Positions 50,548 through 59,891 of a DNA stretch of 64,000 nucleotides are shown here, piece after piece. Source of the DNA: Asticcacaulis aquaticus. GTDB taxonomy: Bacteria > Pseudomonadota > Alphaproteobacteria > Caulobacterales > Caulobacteraceae. The stretch is taken from contig NZ_JAQQKX010000014.1 of NCBI RefSeq assembly GCF_028550415.1, positions 42,469-106,468 of the forward strand, read 5' to 3'. The notes beneath the pieces were generated by a model, which did not search any database, was not told the DNA's origin, and saw only the letters and a program-made list of their open reading frames with translations. The position numbers and the translations under genes were made by a program. Within the stretch, counting starts at the first letter, position 1. Each line of letters opens with the position of its first letter.

Positions 50548-51851
50548 TGCTACGGGATATCATCGATGGGATCCGCGAGGATTGGAAGGGCGACTGGTTG
50601 TCGCTGATTCTGGCCGTCGGCATCCTGTTCATGTTCTCGCAGGGCTGGGTGTCGCCGGTCTTCGGCTATTCGACCGAGCAGCCGGCCTGGGCCGGAGCGA
50701 TCATCCGCAACATCTATTATCCGGTCTATCTGTGCGCTTTTGTCCTGCTGTTCCTGAGTTGGCGGCAGGTACTGTCGGGCCTGATGCGGACGCCCATTCT
50801 GGTGGCGCTGATCGTCATGTGCGCGGCGTCCTACCTGTGGTCGGTGGACCCCAGCGCCACGATGCGGCGGTTCGTGGCCTTTGCCATGACCTGTCTGGCA
50901 GGCTACGTCATCGCGGCGCGCTTTTCGTGGACCAAGCTGATCGAGGTGGTGGCCATTGCCTACCTGATCCTGATCGCCGGATCGTTCATCATGGCAATCC
51001 TGTTCCCCGACAAAGGCCGCATGACCACCCTGTTCGTCGGTGCGTGGCGCGGCGTGTTCGCCGAAAAGAACAATCTGGGCGCGGTGATGGATGTCGGCTT
51101 CCTCGCCTGCGTCGCCGCAGCGATCCACGTGCCGAGGCGGCGCTGGCTATGGGCGGCAGCGGCGGCGGGCGCGGCGTTTCTGGTGCTGATGTCCACCTCC
51201 AAGACCTCGTTGCTGGCCCTGATCCTTGGCACCGGCGCGATGAGCTTTATCTGGCTGTCGCGGCGCGGACCGATCCTGGGGATTGTCCTGACGTGGCTGG
51301 CGGTCTGTGTACTGATGGCGCTAGGGACGTTTATCGTGCTTATGCCGGAAAAGCTGTTCCTGTTGCTGGGCAAGGACGCGACGCTCACGGGTCGGACCAA
51401 TATCTGGGAAGGCATCGACTTTGTGATGCAGAAACAGCCGCTGACGGGGTACGGTTACGGGGTGGTCTGGTCGACGGAGGGCGAGTGGACGCCGCTGCGC
51501 TGGATCACCGAGGTGGCCGGGTTCCGCGCCTATCACGCCCATTCGTGCTGGTACGAGGTGTGGCTGGCGACCGGCTATATCGGCCTGACCATCTGGGCCT
51601 GCCTGTTTGCCGAGACGTGGCTGAAAGCGTTTTACCGCACCTATCGCGGGGATGGCGGCTATTTCGCCCTGCCGTTCATCACCATCTATTCGCTGATGAG
51701 CCTGACCGAGAGCATCGCCATCGGCTGGAATGACATCCGCTGGTGCCTGATCGTGATTATGGTCGTCAAACTGGCCCTGCCGGGGGACGGGCCAAAGGCG
51801 CGGTTACTATCCGATACACCGGAAATGAAGTACAGAAAGCTCTATAGTTGA
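50547..51851 (+). CDS. hfsC: Holdfast polysaccharide polymerase HfsC (Wzy/O-antigen ligase-like)
   Basis: The 434-residue multi-span membrane protein has the O-antigen polymerase/ligase core: MCAASYLWSVDPSATMRRFV, GVFAEKNNLGAVMDVGFLAC and a late HAHSCWYEVWLATGYIGLTI with the conserved His. About 10-12 hydrophobic spans are visible. It joins repeat units of the holdfast polysaccharide in the periplasm. It is translationally coupled to hfsB. Confidence 0.88.
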   Translation: MLRDIIDGIREDWKGDWLSLILAVGILFMFSQGWVSPVFGYSTEQPAWAGAIIRNIYYPVYLCAFVLLFLSWRQVLSGLMRTPILVALIVMCAASYLWSVDPSATMRRFVAFAMTCLAGYVIAARFSWTKLIEVVAIAYLILIAGSFIMAILFPDKGRMTTLFVGAWRGVFAEKNNLGAVMDVGFLACVAAAIHVPRRRWLWAAAAAGAAFLVLMSTSKTSLLALILGTGAMSFIWLSRRGPILGIVLTWLAVCVLMALGTFIVLMPEKLFLLLGKDATLTGRTNIWEGIDFVMQKQPLTGYGYGVVWSTEGEWTPLRWITEVAGFRAYHAHSCWYEVWLATGYIGLTIWACLFAETWLKAFYRTYRGDGGYFALPFITIYSLMSLTESIAIGWNDIRWCLIVIMVVKLALPGDGPKARLLSDTPEMKYRKLYS

Positions 51852-51876
51852 GGTTTTTAGCAAAGGGGGAGGGGGT

Positions 51877-52245
51877 ATGAGTTTCATACAATGGCTTGAA
51901 AACTGGGCTTATGCTCGTGTTCAGAAACGACAGAGCAGGCTTTATGAACACGCATTTTGCTATGACCGCGATTTTGAATACAAACCGGGAAAGCTTATCC
52001 AGCAATTCGTCAACAAGACCGAAAAGCCAATGGAGGTTTGGATCGAAATGTACCCCGATCTTTATACGCTTCAACCGGGTGATGAACTGACGATTATCTA
52101 CGAGCAAGATCCCAATTGGCTCGGCTTGGGATTGCATACGGCGGTATATGCCGACTCTCTGCAAATTCATTTACAGGAATTCGAAACGGCCATCGTCATG
52201 ATTAATGGTCGGGTCCGCGAGCCAGAGAATCGGGTAGAGGTTTAA
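51877..52245 (+). CDS. Unrecognised small protein between the two hfs operons
   Basis: The 122-residue protein starts at ATG 51877 after a strong purine-rich site (AAAGGGGGAGG). It has no signal peptide or membrane span. Composition is less GC-rich than in its neighbours. Visible features are an aromatic, charged N-terminal half (WLENWAYARVQKRQSRLYEH, YDRDFEYKPGKLIQQFVNKT), a Trp/Glu motif (PMEVWIEMYPDLYTLQPGDE) and a beta-rich end. No family is recognised. It is 26 bases downstream of hfsC and its stop overlaps the convergent hfsH stop by four bases. Its role in the holdfast is unknown. Confidence 0.65.
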   Translation: MSFIQWLENWAYARVQKRQSRLYEHAFCYDRDFEYKPGKLIQQFVNKTEKPMEVWIEMYPDLYTLQPGDELTIIYEQDPNWLGLGLHTAVYADSLQIHLQEFETAIVMINGRVREPENRVEV

Positions 52246-53009
52246 CCTCCGGCGCGGCCCGCACCTTCGGCGTAGGTGACGACCTCGAAACCCATCGCGA
52301 CCGCCGCCCGAGCCAGCCGATCGAGTGATTCAGGTGTACAGCCCCACGGCGACGGATTTTCGCGCACGTCGTGGGTATAGAGGACCAGCCAGCTATCGGG
52401 CGTGGCCACCGCGCGGCGCATCCAGTCGAGCGCCAGCGTTTCGCCGTCCGCGCCTTCGATGCCGACGGCCGGGGCCTGATTGAGGTCGGTGCCGGTGGTG
52501 ATCAGGCCGTGGTGCAGGGCGCGCGCCGAGGCATAGCGGGCTGACAATTGCGCCTTGGCCTGTGGCGAGACGTCACCATAGGGATAGGCGAAGGTGATTG
52601 ACGCGGGCAGGCCAAGCGATTGAATCATTTTCTGATTCTGATCGACGCTGGCCGCGATATCCGCACCCGACGCCTGACCGCAATCGATGTGCGTAAAGGT
52701 GTGGCAGGCGATCTCATGGCCGCGTATGTGCAAATCCTTGACCTGTTCCGGCGTCGTATAGGGGCCGAAATGGCTGTCCTCGCCCATGATCCCGGCGGAG
52801 ATGAAATAGGTCGCTTTGAAGCCGTGCTTTTCGATGATGTCCGCACCCGCCGTGGCCGCTGATTGCGGCGCGTCGTCGAACGAAAAGGTCAGCAGGGGGC
52901 GCGCCAGACCCGTCAACTTGGCGGGCTTACGATAGAGCAGTTTCGAGGCACGACGGCGCAGCTTGCCATATAGCGACCGGTCGGCGGAATAGACGTCGTC
53001 GGCCATCAC
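52242..53009 (-). CDS. hfsH: Holdfast polysaccharide deacetylase HfsH (NodB-like)
   Basis: The 255-residue protein has the NodB catalytic motifs: LTFSFDDAPQS (metal-binding Asp pair), CHTFTHIDC (His pair), ITFAYPYGDV and a late VLYTHDVR. HfsH removes acetyl groups from N-acetylglucosamine residues of the holdfast, which gives adhesive strength in Caulobacter. The absence of a signal peptide agrees with the cytoplasmic location of known HfsH. It overlaps hfsG by four bases. Confidence 0.9.
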   Translation of the reverse strand: MMADDVYSADRSLYGKLRRRASKLLYRKPAKLTGLARPLLTFSFDDAPQSAATAGADIIEKHGFKATYFISAGIMGEDSHFGPYTTPEQVKDLHIRGHEIACHTFTHIDCGQASGADIAASVDQNQKMIQSLGLPASITFAYPYGDVSPQAKAQLSARYASARALHHGLITTGTDLNQAPAVGIEGADGETLALDWMRRAVATPDSWLVLYTHDVRENPSPWGCTPESLDRLARAAVAMGFEVVTYAEGAGRAGG

Positions 53010-53938
53010 ACCACCTCCGCATAGAGCGCCGCGCGATAGACCCGTAGTGCCAGGGCCCTGAGTTTCAACGGCATATTGTCGTTCAGACCGATCGATTTGA
53101 CCGTTGCGCGTAATGCGCCGCGCATAGGTAACCGGCGGATCAGGCGCGCGATCTTGTAGCTGGGGTACTGGGCCACGACCTCGGGGTGCTTCTTGATCAC
53201 CCGGGCGAAATTGCCGACCGATTGCTCGTACTTGCGCGCCAGGATCTCGGCGCGGTCAAGGCCCATATGGGTCGCCGTATTGTCGATATGGCGGACGCCG
53301 AAGTCATTGGCCACGCGCATGGCCCATTCGACGTCTTCCCAGCCCCAGCCGGTGAAGCTGGCGTCGAAATCCTGCGCCTTGAACACATCGCGGCGGATGA
53401 GCAGGTTCGAGGTAAAGACGTATTTTTCCGGCTGCAAGGACCGTGTGGCGGCGTCGAGGCAATCGCTTTTGCCGGCCATCAGGCGGTGGACGGCGAAGGC
53501 CTTGTCCTGCGGGGCCTGAAGCAGTGAGAAGCCGCCGAACACTACGGCGGGATTGTCCTGGGTCACCGTGATCCAGCGTTCGAGAAAATCCGGGTGGTCC
53601 GGCAGCATGTCGGAATCGAGGCACAGGAAGTAGTTCCCGCGCGCCGCCGAGGTCAGGCGGTTGCGCCCGCGCGCCCGGCCTTCGTTGGCGGGCAGGGTGA
53701 TGAACTTCACCGGCAAGGCAAGGTCGTCAATTGTGGACAGAACATCCTGCGTCAGGTCGGGCTGCTGCGACCCGTCATCGAGCAGGATAATCTCTACGCC
53801 CGCTACCGGCTTCAGGGCCTTCAACAACGTGCTGGGGCTTTCGCGGTAAAACGGGACCAGCACCGACAGGTGCGGCGTCGCGGCCTCATCATAGGCGGCA
53901 TTCAAAACGACCTGAGCGGATTTCGTGTGTGCGTTCAT
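53006..53938 (-). CDS. hfsG: Holdfast glycosyltransferase HfsG (GT2)
   Basis: The 310-residue GT2 protein has LSVLVPFYRES at the start, the sugar-nucleotide region VEIILLDDGSQQPD, the DxD-like LDSDMLPDHPDF and a late TGWGWEDVEWAMRV acceptor segment. It adds sugars, in Caulobacter GlcNAc, to the lipid-linked holdfast repeat unit. It overlaps both neighbours by four bases. Confidence 0.9.
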   Translation of the reverse strand: MNAHTKSAQVVLNAAYDEAATPHLSVLVPFYRESPSTLLKALKPVAGVEIILLDDGSQQPDLTQDVLSTIDDLALPVKFITLPANEGRARGRNRLTSAARGNYFLCLDSDMLPDHPDFLERWITVTQDNPAVVFGGFSLLQAPQDKAFAVHRLMAGKSDCLDAATRSLQPEKYVFTSNLLIRRDVFKAQDFDASFTGWGWEDVEWAMRVANDFGVRHIDNTATHMGLDRAEILARKYEQSVGNFARVIKKHPEVVAQYPSYKIARLIRRLPMRGALRATVKSIGLNDNMPLKLRALALRVYRAALYAEVV

Positions 53939-55398
53939 GCGGCGACCTTACCGCCGAAACGCTTAAGAACCCGTTGGCCGTGATGGCGCACGCCGTTCAA
54001 ATTCAGGGCCAGCGCCAGTGCGGCATAGACGACGACGCCCGCCGTGCCCTTAACGATCAGTTCGATAATGCCGCCGAAGGCCGGGATGAAATGCACAGCG
54101 GCCATCATGATACCGGTCGCGGCGGAAGTCTTGAGCAGGTCCACCCACGGCACGGGCAGGGCGATGGCCTTGCGGCCCAGTATCCACGATCCGATCAGGC
54201 CGATGGCGAAGCTCAGCGCCGTCGCCATCCCCGCGCCCCACAGGCCATACAGCGGGATCAAGGTGACGTTCAGTCCGATATTGGCCACCGCCGGAATGAC
54301 CATGGCCACCGTCAGCAGGCGCGTCTGTTTCGACAGGGTGAAGGCCTGAAGGAAGTAATAGGTGTTGAAGCCGGAAAACAGCGCCCCGATGCTAATCAAG
54401 GTCGTCACCGATAGGGCCTGAGCGCGCAGGGCTTCGCCGATCAATAGCTGGCTCAAGGGGTCGGCGACCACAATTAGCCCGCCCACCGACGGAAACAGGA
54501 CCAGCGCCATGGTGCGGAACTGTTCGCGCGCGCTGTCTTTCAGCGCGGGCAATCCGCCGCTCTCCAGCGCGTGAACCAGAGCCGGGCCACCCGCCGCGCC
54601 GAACCAGATAAACAGCACGTCCAAAATACGCGAAGCGAGGCTGTAACCCGCGTGATAGGCCCCGGCCTCGGCCTCACCGAGAAACCCGGCGATCAGGAAG
54701 CGGTCGGCAGTATAGAGCGCCAGGGTCAGGATCAGGCTGGCCGAGACCGGCAGGCCGTAATGGGCATATTGTTTCGCACGAACCGAGTCGAAGCGGCCTT
54801 TGATCGCGCGGCCCCAGTCTTCGCGCACGACGAATGGCAGGGTCAGGGCGGCGATGATCCCGGCCCCCAGCAGTGGCGAGCCGCCGCCCAGGCCGCCCCA
54901 CGCCAGAAGGGCACCGAACCCGAACCCGCCGGCGGTCTGGATCATGTCGACCAGCGACGCGGCACCGACACGGCCTTCGGAACGGCGCTGTTCCTGCACC
55001 ATCTTGATCAGGCTGCGGAAGACGACGACGCCCAACCCGCAGCCGACAGCCAGTTTCAGCGACTGACCGTGGGCGTCGGGTGTCGGCCACAACCATAAAC
55101 CCATGCCAACGATGGCGGCAAAGGCCAGCGTCACGACGACGAACAGGCGGTACAACGTGCCATACAGCTCCGGCGCATCGGCGTTTTCGCGCGATTCGGC
55201 GGGATAGAACCGCGCCATGGCGGCTTCGATCCACGTAAAACAAAGCGTCTGGGCGAGGCTCGAAATCCCGAAGGCCAGCGCATAGCGACCGAAATCCTCA
55301 GGTGACAAAATACGCGTAAAGGTGATCAGGGTGGCGAACCCGATCAGGCCTTGCAGCACATTGGCGGGCAGGTAGCCCCACAGGCCTTTCCAGAACAT
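53935..55398 (-). CDS. hfsF: Holdfast lipid-linked oligosaccharide flippase HfsF (Wzx-like)
   Basis: The 487-residue protein has about 14 hydrophobic spans and the MOP-family start (ANVLQGLIGFATLITFTRIL, SPEDFGRYALAFGISSLAQT). It moves the lipid-linked repeat unit across the inner membrane. The gene starts three bases after the hfsE stop and overlaps hfsG, so hfsEFGH forms one operon. Confidence 0.9.
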   Translation of the reverse strand: MFWKGLWGYLPANVLQGLIGFATLITFTRILSPEDFGRYALAFGISSLAQTLCFTWIEAAMARFYPAESRENADAPELYGTLYRLFVVVTLAFAAIVGMGLWLWPTPDAHGQSLKLAVGCGLGVVVFRSLIKMVQEQRRSEGRVGAASLVDMIQTAGGFGFGALLAWGGLGGGSPLLGAGIIAALTLPFVVREDWGRAIKGRFDSVRAKQYAHYGLPVSASLILTLALYTADRFLIAGFLGEAEAGAYHAGYSLASRILDVLFIWFGAAGGPALVHALESGGLPALKDSAREQFRTMALVLFPSVGGLIVVADPLSQLLIGEALRAQALSVTTLISIGALFSGFNTYYFLQAFTLSKQTRLLTVAMVIPAVANIGLNVTLIPLYGLWGAGMATALSFAIGLIGSWILGRKAIALPVPWVDLLKTSAATGIMMAAVHFIPAFGGIIELIVKGTAGVVVYAALALALNLNGVRHHGQRVLKRFGGKVAA

Positions 55399-55401
55399 GG
55401 C

Positions 55402-57045
55402 TTACCTTATGGCGCTGCGGTCGTTGAGCACGCAGGGAATGGTCATGCCCATGATGTAGAGGTCCAGCCACAGCGAATGGCGCTCGATATAGTCGACATC
55501 GAGCTGGATGCGGCGGCGCACGTCGTCGGCGGTTTCCAGCGCGCCGCGCGAACCGTTGATCGCCGCCCAGCCGGTCATGCCGGGCTTCATGCGGTGGCGC
55601 CAGGCATATTCGGCCACAAGGCGCGCCGACTCGTCCGGACCGGTCTTCATGCCGATGGCGTGGGGCCGCGGGCCGACCAGCGACATCTCGCCCTTGAGCA
55701 CATTGAACAATTGCGGCAGTTCGTCGATCGAGGTCTTGCGGATGAATTTCCCCACGCGCGTCACGCGGTCGTCGTTGCGCGAGATCTGACGCGAGGCGGT
55801 GGCATCGGCGGCTTCGTTGCGCATCGAGCGGAACTTCCACACATTGATGGCTTCGTTGTTGAAGCCATGCCGGCGCTGACGAAAGAAGACCGGGCCGGGG
55901 CTGTCCAGCTTGATGATCAGGGCGACGACGGCCATGAGTGGCACGAAGACGACCAGCGCAATCAGGCCGATGATAATGTCCTGAATACGCTTGTTGAAAG
56001 CCTTGCGTTCGTCTTCGGAAATGCCCGATACCTTGGCCAGCGGCATGTCCGACAGGCGCGACAGGGCCGCCTGACGGCCGGTCTCGTTATGGACGTCGAC
56101 CAGCAGCGACACGTCGTTCGGCAGCATTTTCAGCTTTTCGATCAGATGGTTGACGCGCGCCTTAGCCGAGGGGTCGAGCGCGACGACGATCTGGTCGACA
56201 TAGGGGGTAATCTTGTGGCTGAGCAGGGCCTGGGTATCGCCGAGGATCGGCACGCCGGACACGGCATCGGGATTGCGCGCCAGCCGGTCGTCGAAAATGC
56301 CGAGAATATTGACGTCGCGGCGCGCCAGCGCCGTGTCGATCAGCTTCTGTGCATGGCGCGTGGCGCCGACGATGACGATGTTCGGCGTCAGCAGGCCGCG
56401 CTTGCGCCAGCTGCGCACGATCTCGAACCACAGGACGTGCATCAGGGTCAGGGTACACAGCGCCGTCAGGGTCCACAGGCTGAGCAAGGGGACTTCCTGC
56501 GACTCGTTGGGCGAAAACTGCGAGGCACAGACCCCGCCCAGTGCACCGAAGAAGACGGCGGCGGCGACTTTACCCACATGGACGAGCAGGTTTTCGGTGC
56601 GCAGGAACTGATAGAGGTTGAGGCTCTTCAGCGCCCATCCAGTGAGCAGGACGGCGGTGAGGAACGGCAGGACTTCGGAAACGGACGACCGCATCCAGCC
56701 CCGCGGCGCGATCAGCTGCGCCAGAACCAGGGTGAACCCGGTGATCAACAGAATGTCGCCGATGCGGAACAGGCGCGCATACCGGTCGTTCGAGCGGCGC
56801 TCGCGCAGGGAAATCAGGCGTTCGGGTCGGAAGGGGCCGCGACGGTCACGCGGATCGACAGCATCGTGGGGGGGCTCGGCTTGCGGCACGGCGCGCATCT
56901 GCGGCTTCAGCGCGGGATCGGTCCGATCCTGTGCCGGGGCCTGACCACCGGCCCGGTGAGCCAGGGTGTCGCGTTTCAGGGCGTCAAGCATGTCCGTTCT
57001 GAACACTCTTAGGGGCGTGGTAGCATTATGCGTTGAGGTCACCAT
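55402..57045 (-). CDS. hfsE: Holdfast initiating phosphoglycosyltransferase HfsE
   Basis: The 547-residue protein has an N-terminal membrane domain (about 110-200), a CoA-binding-like central domain (NIVIVGATRHAQKLIDTALA) and a C-terminal bacterial sugar transferase domain. The latter begins with KRIQDIIIGLIALVVFVPLM and includes FFRQRRHGFNNEAINVWKFR, GKFIRKTSIDELPQLFNVL and MSLVGPRP. This is the WcaJ/PssY type, which puts the first sugar phosphate onto undecaprenyl phosphate. It is the first gene of the leftward hfsEFGH operon. Confidence 0.9.
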   Translation of the reverse strand: MVTSTHNATTPLRVFRTDMLDALKRDTLAHRAGGQAPAQDRTDPALKPQMRAVPQAEPPHDAVDPRDRRGPFRPERLISLRERRSNDRYARLFRIGDILLITGFTLVLAQLIAPRGWMRSSVSEVLPFLTAVLLTGWALKSLNLYQFLRTENLLVHVGKVAAAVFFGALGGVCASQFSPNESQEVPLLSLWTLTALCTLTLMHVLWFEIVRSWRKRGLLTPNIVIVGATRHAQKLIDTALARRDVNILGIFDDRLARNPDAVSGVPILGDTQALLSHKITPYVDQIVVALDPSAKARVNHLIEKLKMLPNDVSLLVDVHNETGRQAALSRLSDMPLAKVSGISEDERKAFNKRIQDIIIGLIALVVFVPLMAVVALIIKLDSPGPVFFRQRRHGFNNEAINVWKFRSMRNEAADATASRQISRNDDRVTRVGKFIRKTSIDELPQLFNVLKGEMSLVGPRPHAIGMKTGPDESARLVAEYAWRHRMKPGMTGWAAINGSRGALETADDVRRRIQLDVDYIERHSLWLDLYIMGMTIPCVLNDRSAIR

Positions 57046-57186
57046 AGCCGAAGGGATTTAGACAACCGTTAACGCAGGGCCCTTTCCCTAAGGGAAGAGC
57101 CCGGCCGCGCCCGCGCGTATATGTACACACTTTTCCTGAAGCGCCCCGTTGCCTTTTGCCGCCTGTCGGGTTAAGTCAGCCGTAAC

Positions 57187-57277
57187 GGAGACGTGCCCGA
57201 GAGGCCGAAGGGACTCGTTTGCTAAATGAGCGTACCCCAAAAGGGTACCGTGGGTTCGAATCCCACCGTCTCCGCCA
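57187..57277 (+). tRNA. tRNA-Ser (GCU)
   Basis: Acceptor stem GGAGACG pairs perfectly with CGTCTCC, followed by G and an encoded CCA (57275-57277). The anticodon loop TTGCTAA gives GCU. A long variable arm (near CGTACCCCAAAAGGGTACC) marks a class II serine tRNA, and the T loop GGTTCGAATCC is standard. It reads serine codons AGC and AGU. It sits at the junction with a compositionally different region. Confidence 0.97.
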
Positions 57278-57291
57278 GACCTTTTAAAATT

Positions 57292-57317
57292 CCCGTTGCA
57301 AAACAACGGGTTTTTTT
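57292..57317 (+). terminator. Terminator of the tRNA-Ser transcript
   Basis: A 7-bp stem (57292-57298 with 57304-57310) with loop CAAAA is followed by seven T residues. Confidence 0.9.
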
Positions 57318-57373
57318 ATTTCCAAAATCACAACCCACATTTCAACCCACATTTTACTTCGTGCTTGTACCCT

Positions 57374-58051
57374 TTAGAACGGGCCGGTTTCTGAAATCTC
57401 TTCGCCATCGGTCTTTCCGCCAAGCCTTACAATTTTTAGAGAATCGTCAGGCAGGGGCCTTTGTAGCTTTTTAGCCTCCTCCCACGGCAGATTTAGCCAA
57501 GCTTCTAATTCGTCTGCTTGTGTGAGAATTACCGGCATGGCTTTGGGATGCACTGCCGCGACTTCCGCATTCGGCTCTGTTGTCAGGAATGCAAATAGGT
57601 CGGTCGTTATCTCGCCTTCCTTCACTTTCCTCACGCTCGTCCATGCCGGAACATGAATCCCAGCAAAGAACGCGAGAGGCCTATCCTCCGATAACGCGAA
57701 CCATGTGTTGACCTTAGAGCCGTCCGCTTGGTTGGGTTCGGCAAATGAGGTGAATGGCACCAGACAACGGTTCTCAACGCCTAACCACCGCCTCCAGTGG
57801 TTTGAGGCTGTATTCCTGACATTCGTAATGCCGGGATCGGTCTTTTTGCCCTCTAGTGCGAATGCGGGCGAAGGTAAGCCCCAGCGCGCCCATGACAGTT
57901 CTCTGCCCTCGACACTTTGCCGTACAATAGGCGCTGCATAATCAGGAAAGATGCCCGGCAATAGCGGCATATTACCTGTTATGTCTTTAAGCGCTCTTGA
58001 AGCTTCGCGGATCGCTTGCTGGCTCGTAGTCATTGCGTAATTATTGCACAT
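57374..58051 (-). CDS. SRAP (YedK/HMCES) abasic-site-protecting protein
   Basis: The 225-residue protein starts with MCNNY, so Cys 2 becomes the N-terminal nucleophile after Met removal. Other active-site residues fit the family: Asn 77 (ITNVRNTAS), Glu 105 (FTSFAEPN) and His 168 (AAVHPKAMPVIL). SRAP proteins form a stable thiazolidine crosslink with abasic sites in single-stranded DNA. The stop of the AT-rich membrane-protein gene lies only 11 bases upstream, which makes it the last gene of a leftward run led by a LexA box. Confidence 0.92.
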   Translation of the reverse strand: MCNNYAMTTSQQAIREASRALKDITGNMPLLPGIFPDYAAPIVRQSVEGRELSWARWGLPSPAFALEGKKTDPGITNVRNTASNHWRRWLGVENRCLVPFTSFAEPNQADGSKVNTWFALSEDRPLAFFAGIHVPAWTSVRKVKEGEITTDLFAFLTTEPNAEVAAVHPKAMPVILTQADELEAWLNLPWEEAKKLQRPLPDDSLKIVRLGGKTDGEEISETGPF

Positions 58052-58062
58052 ATGATTTCGGC

Positions 58063-59592
58063 CTATGACTTATCTATCTTAAATTTGCGCTTTGCAGCTA
58101 ATCCTGACAAGAAAAATAGTATCGCCGTCCCTACCGTCTGAAAAATTGAGATTGCATGGGCCAATAGTCCGCCAAATCCATTTAAGCCCTCTATAGTATT
58201 GGAGAAGCTCTCCTTGTTGCTGGCATCGGCACCCCACTTTATCAAAGGGAACATTCTATTCAGTGAGAATGAAAGCGCATCACCGAAGTATGCAATCGCG
58301 TCAAATCTAAAGAATTGGAACTTCCAACCCAAGTGAGAGGTGTAAATGAACATATAAATTATTGAGCATAGTAAGAGTAGTATGGACACGTATATAAATG
58401 GTCTACCTATGGAATCCCCATAATTTGCTGAATATCTGTACAGTGACGAAGCGTACCTGTGGCTTGCATCAATTGATGGATTTAATGATTTTACCCACAA
58501 TTCGTATCGGTGAAATCTATTTACTATAAATTCTTTAGGCTTTTCAGGCAGTGCCGTTCTAATAACATGAAGGCTATCGTCTAATTTTTGCAAATGATTA
58601 GATATATTATCTAAATATTTGCGATTTTTTAGGAAATATGGAACCGGGATGGGGCTTTTTTCGTATGATAGACAATTTTCTGAGAAATCCTTATCATAAT
58701 CCCCACCAATTACATATTCATCAAAATGAATAATACCAATTTTTCCAACATCATGAAGCATTGGAAATAATTTTGTCTTCGTATTTCTTATATTAAGCTT
58801 ATTTATGGACGAATTTTTAAGCGTGCATTCTTTAACATTTATTACATTTGAGTCAATTTCCAATTCTAATATTTCTGCATCTATCAGAGATATTTTATCA
58901 ATGGCGCAATTATTGAATTTTAATCTAGTTATGGTTAGGTTCTTAGCACAGAACCCTCCCATCATTGACGCATTTGTAAATGAAGATACTTTGGACTCCG
59001 TGTCGTAATTTATTAACTTTGAATAAATGGTAATTCCGCTACAATCTAATAACTTTGTGACGGGGCCGTGAATCCAGCAATTGGTCATTTCAAATGCATT
59101 TCGCCACAATGTCATTCCATCAATAATTTTTACTTCTTCTTCGAATTGAATGGCTAAACCTTCAAGTCTTTTCTTATTAAATAAATTATTTAATTTTGAC
59201 TTATTGCTGTAAACATTGCTAATTGATTTATTTATATTATTCCATTCGTCTTCATTCCAATAGAATTTGACTGTTGGGTAATAGTCATAAAGACCAGTTG
59301 AATTTTTTTTCCTTACCAATATTGGAAGGTGATATTTCGTATATAAATTTCCAAAGCCATCATCTATTAGGTTTTCCTCCTCATCGGAGAAGAAATTTCC
59401 AAATGTATGACTCAATATCTCAATTTCAGAAATATCTTTATAGTATTGGAAAATAATTCTATCCTTTATGGAATTCCATCTAAAATCTAATCTCTCAATC
59501 GTATCTAAATATTCATTTATTTTGGCAATATGATCCAACAGGATTCCATCAAATACGCCCTGATAACGCTTCGAAATATCTATTTTTTGCAT
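58063..59592 (-). CDS. AT-rich membrane protein with pentapeptide-like repeats
   Basis: The 509-residue protein is encoded by strongly AT-rich DNA with codon use unlike its neighbours, a sign of recent transfer. The N-terminal 200 residues are unassigned. A central stretch (about 205-280: SSFTNASMMGGFCAKNLTIT, LKFNNCAIDKISLIDAEILE, LKNSSINKLNIRN) has pentapeptide-like periodicity. A helical part (HRYELWVKSLNPSIDASHRY) leads to one span at 399-418 and another near 479-500, ending in basic residues (AAKRKFKIDKS). Similar pentapeptide-repeat membrane proteins occur in accessory regions, with unknown function. It sits between Y-polymerase and SRAP genes, 47 bases after the Cys-rich gene. Confidence 0.7.
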   Translation of the reverse strand: MQKIDISKRYQGVFDGILLDHIAKINEYLDTIERLDFRWNSIKDRIIFQYYKDISEIEILSHTFGNFFSDEEENLIDDGFGNLYTKYHLPILVRKKNSTGLYDYYPTVKFYWNEDEWNNINKSISNVYSNKSKLNNLFNKKRLEGLAIQFEEEVKIIDGMTLWRNAFEMTNCWIHGPVTKLLDCSGITIYSKLINYDTESKVSSFTNASMMGGFCAKNLTITRLKFNNCAIDKISLIDAEILELEIDSNVINVKECTLKNSSINKLNIRNTKTKLFPMLHDVGKIGIIHFDEYVIGGDYDKDFSENCLSYEKSPIPVPYFLKNRKYLDNISNHLQKLDDSLHVIRTALPEKPKEFIVNRFHRYELWVKSLNPSIDASHRYASSLYRYSANYGDSIGRPFIYVSILLLLCSIIYMFIYTSHLGWKFQFFRFDAIAYFGDALSFSLNRMFPLIKWGADASNKESFSNTIEGLNGFGGLLAHAISIFQTVGTAILFFLSGLAAKRKFKIDKS

Positions 59593-59639
59593 ATCAATTT
59601 TCCAGCCAGTTTAATGATGGTATCTATTTTTAAAATCTG

Positions 59640-59891
59640 TCATGGCATCCCAGCCACAAAGCCCTCTTCACGCAAATCAAGCATGATTTGCAATCTGACA
59701 CCACCACCACATTTACGTGCGCCACAGGTCAGTCGCGTTTCGACTTCATCCAGATATAGCGCTTTGAAGCCTTTGCGTTTCCACAGTTCCCCAGCCAGTT
59801 CATACCGCATGTGATCGCATACACGGCAGGTCACCTCTAGCTGAGCCTCCGTATCGAGGTCACCTAAACAGGTCTCAGTTTTCCAGTTCAT
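59640..59891 (-). CDS. Small Cys-rich (zinc-ribbon-like) protein
   Basis: ATG 59891 overlaps the stop of the Y-polymerase (TGATG), so the two are translationally coupled. The 83-residue protein has CRVCDHMRYEL and LTCGARKCGGGVR, two Cys pairs that could form a zinc ribbon, and an acidic linker. It may be a partner of the polymerase. No family is named. Confidence 0.7.
   Translation of the reverse strand: MNWKTETCLGDLDTEAQLEVTCRVCDHMRYELAGELWKRKGFKALYLDEVETRLTCGARKCGGGVRLQIMLDLREEGFVAGMP

Noticed and set aside
55351..57012. 553-codon frame antisense to hfsE
   Set aside because: It lies wholly on the opposite strand of a recognised gene and has artefact composition.
57226..57474. Open frame overlapping the tRNA-Ser 3' end as an integrase start
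   Set aside because: The text after the tRNA (PFKIPVAKQ) shows no integrase motifs and runs antisense into the SRAP gene.
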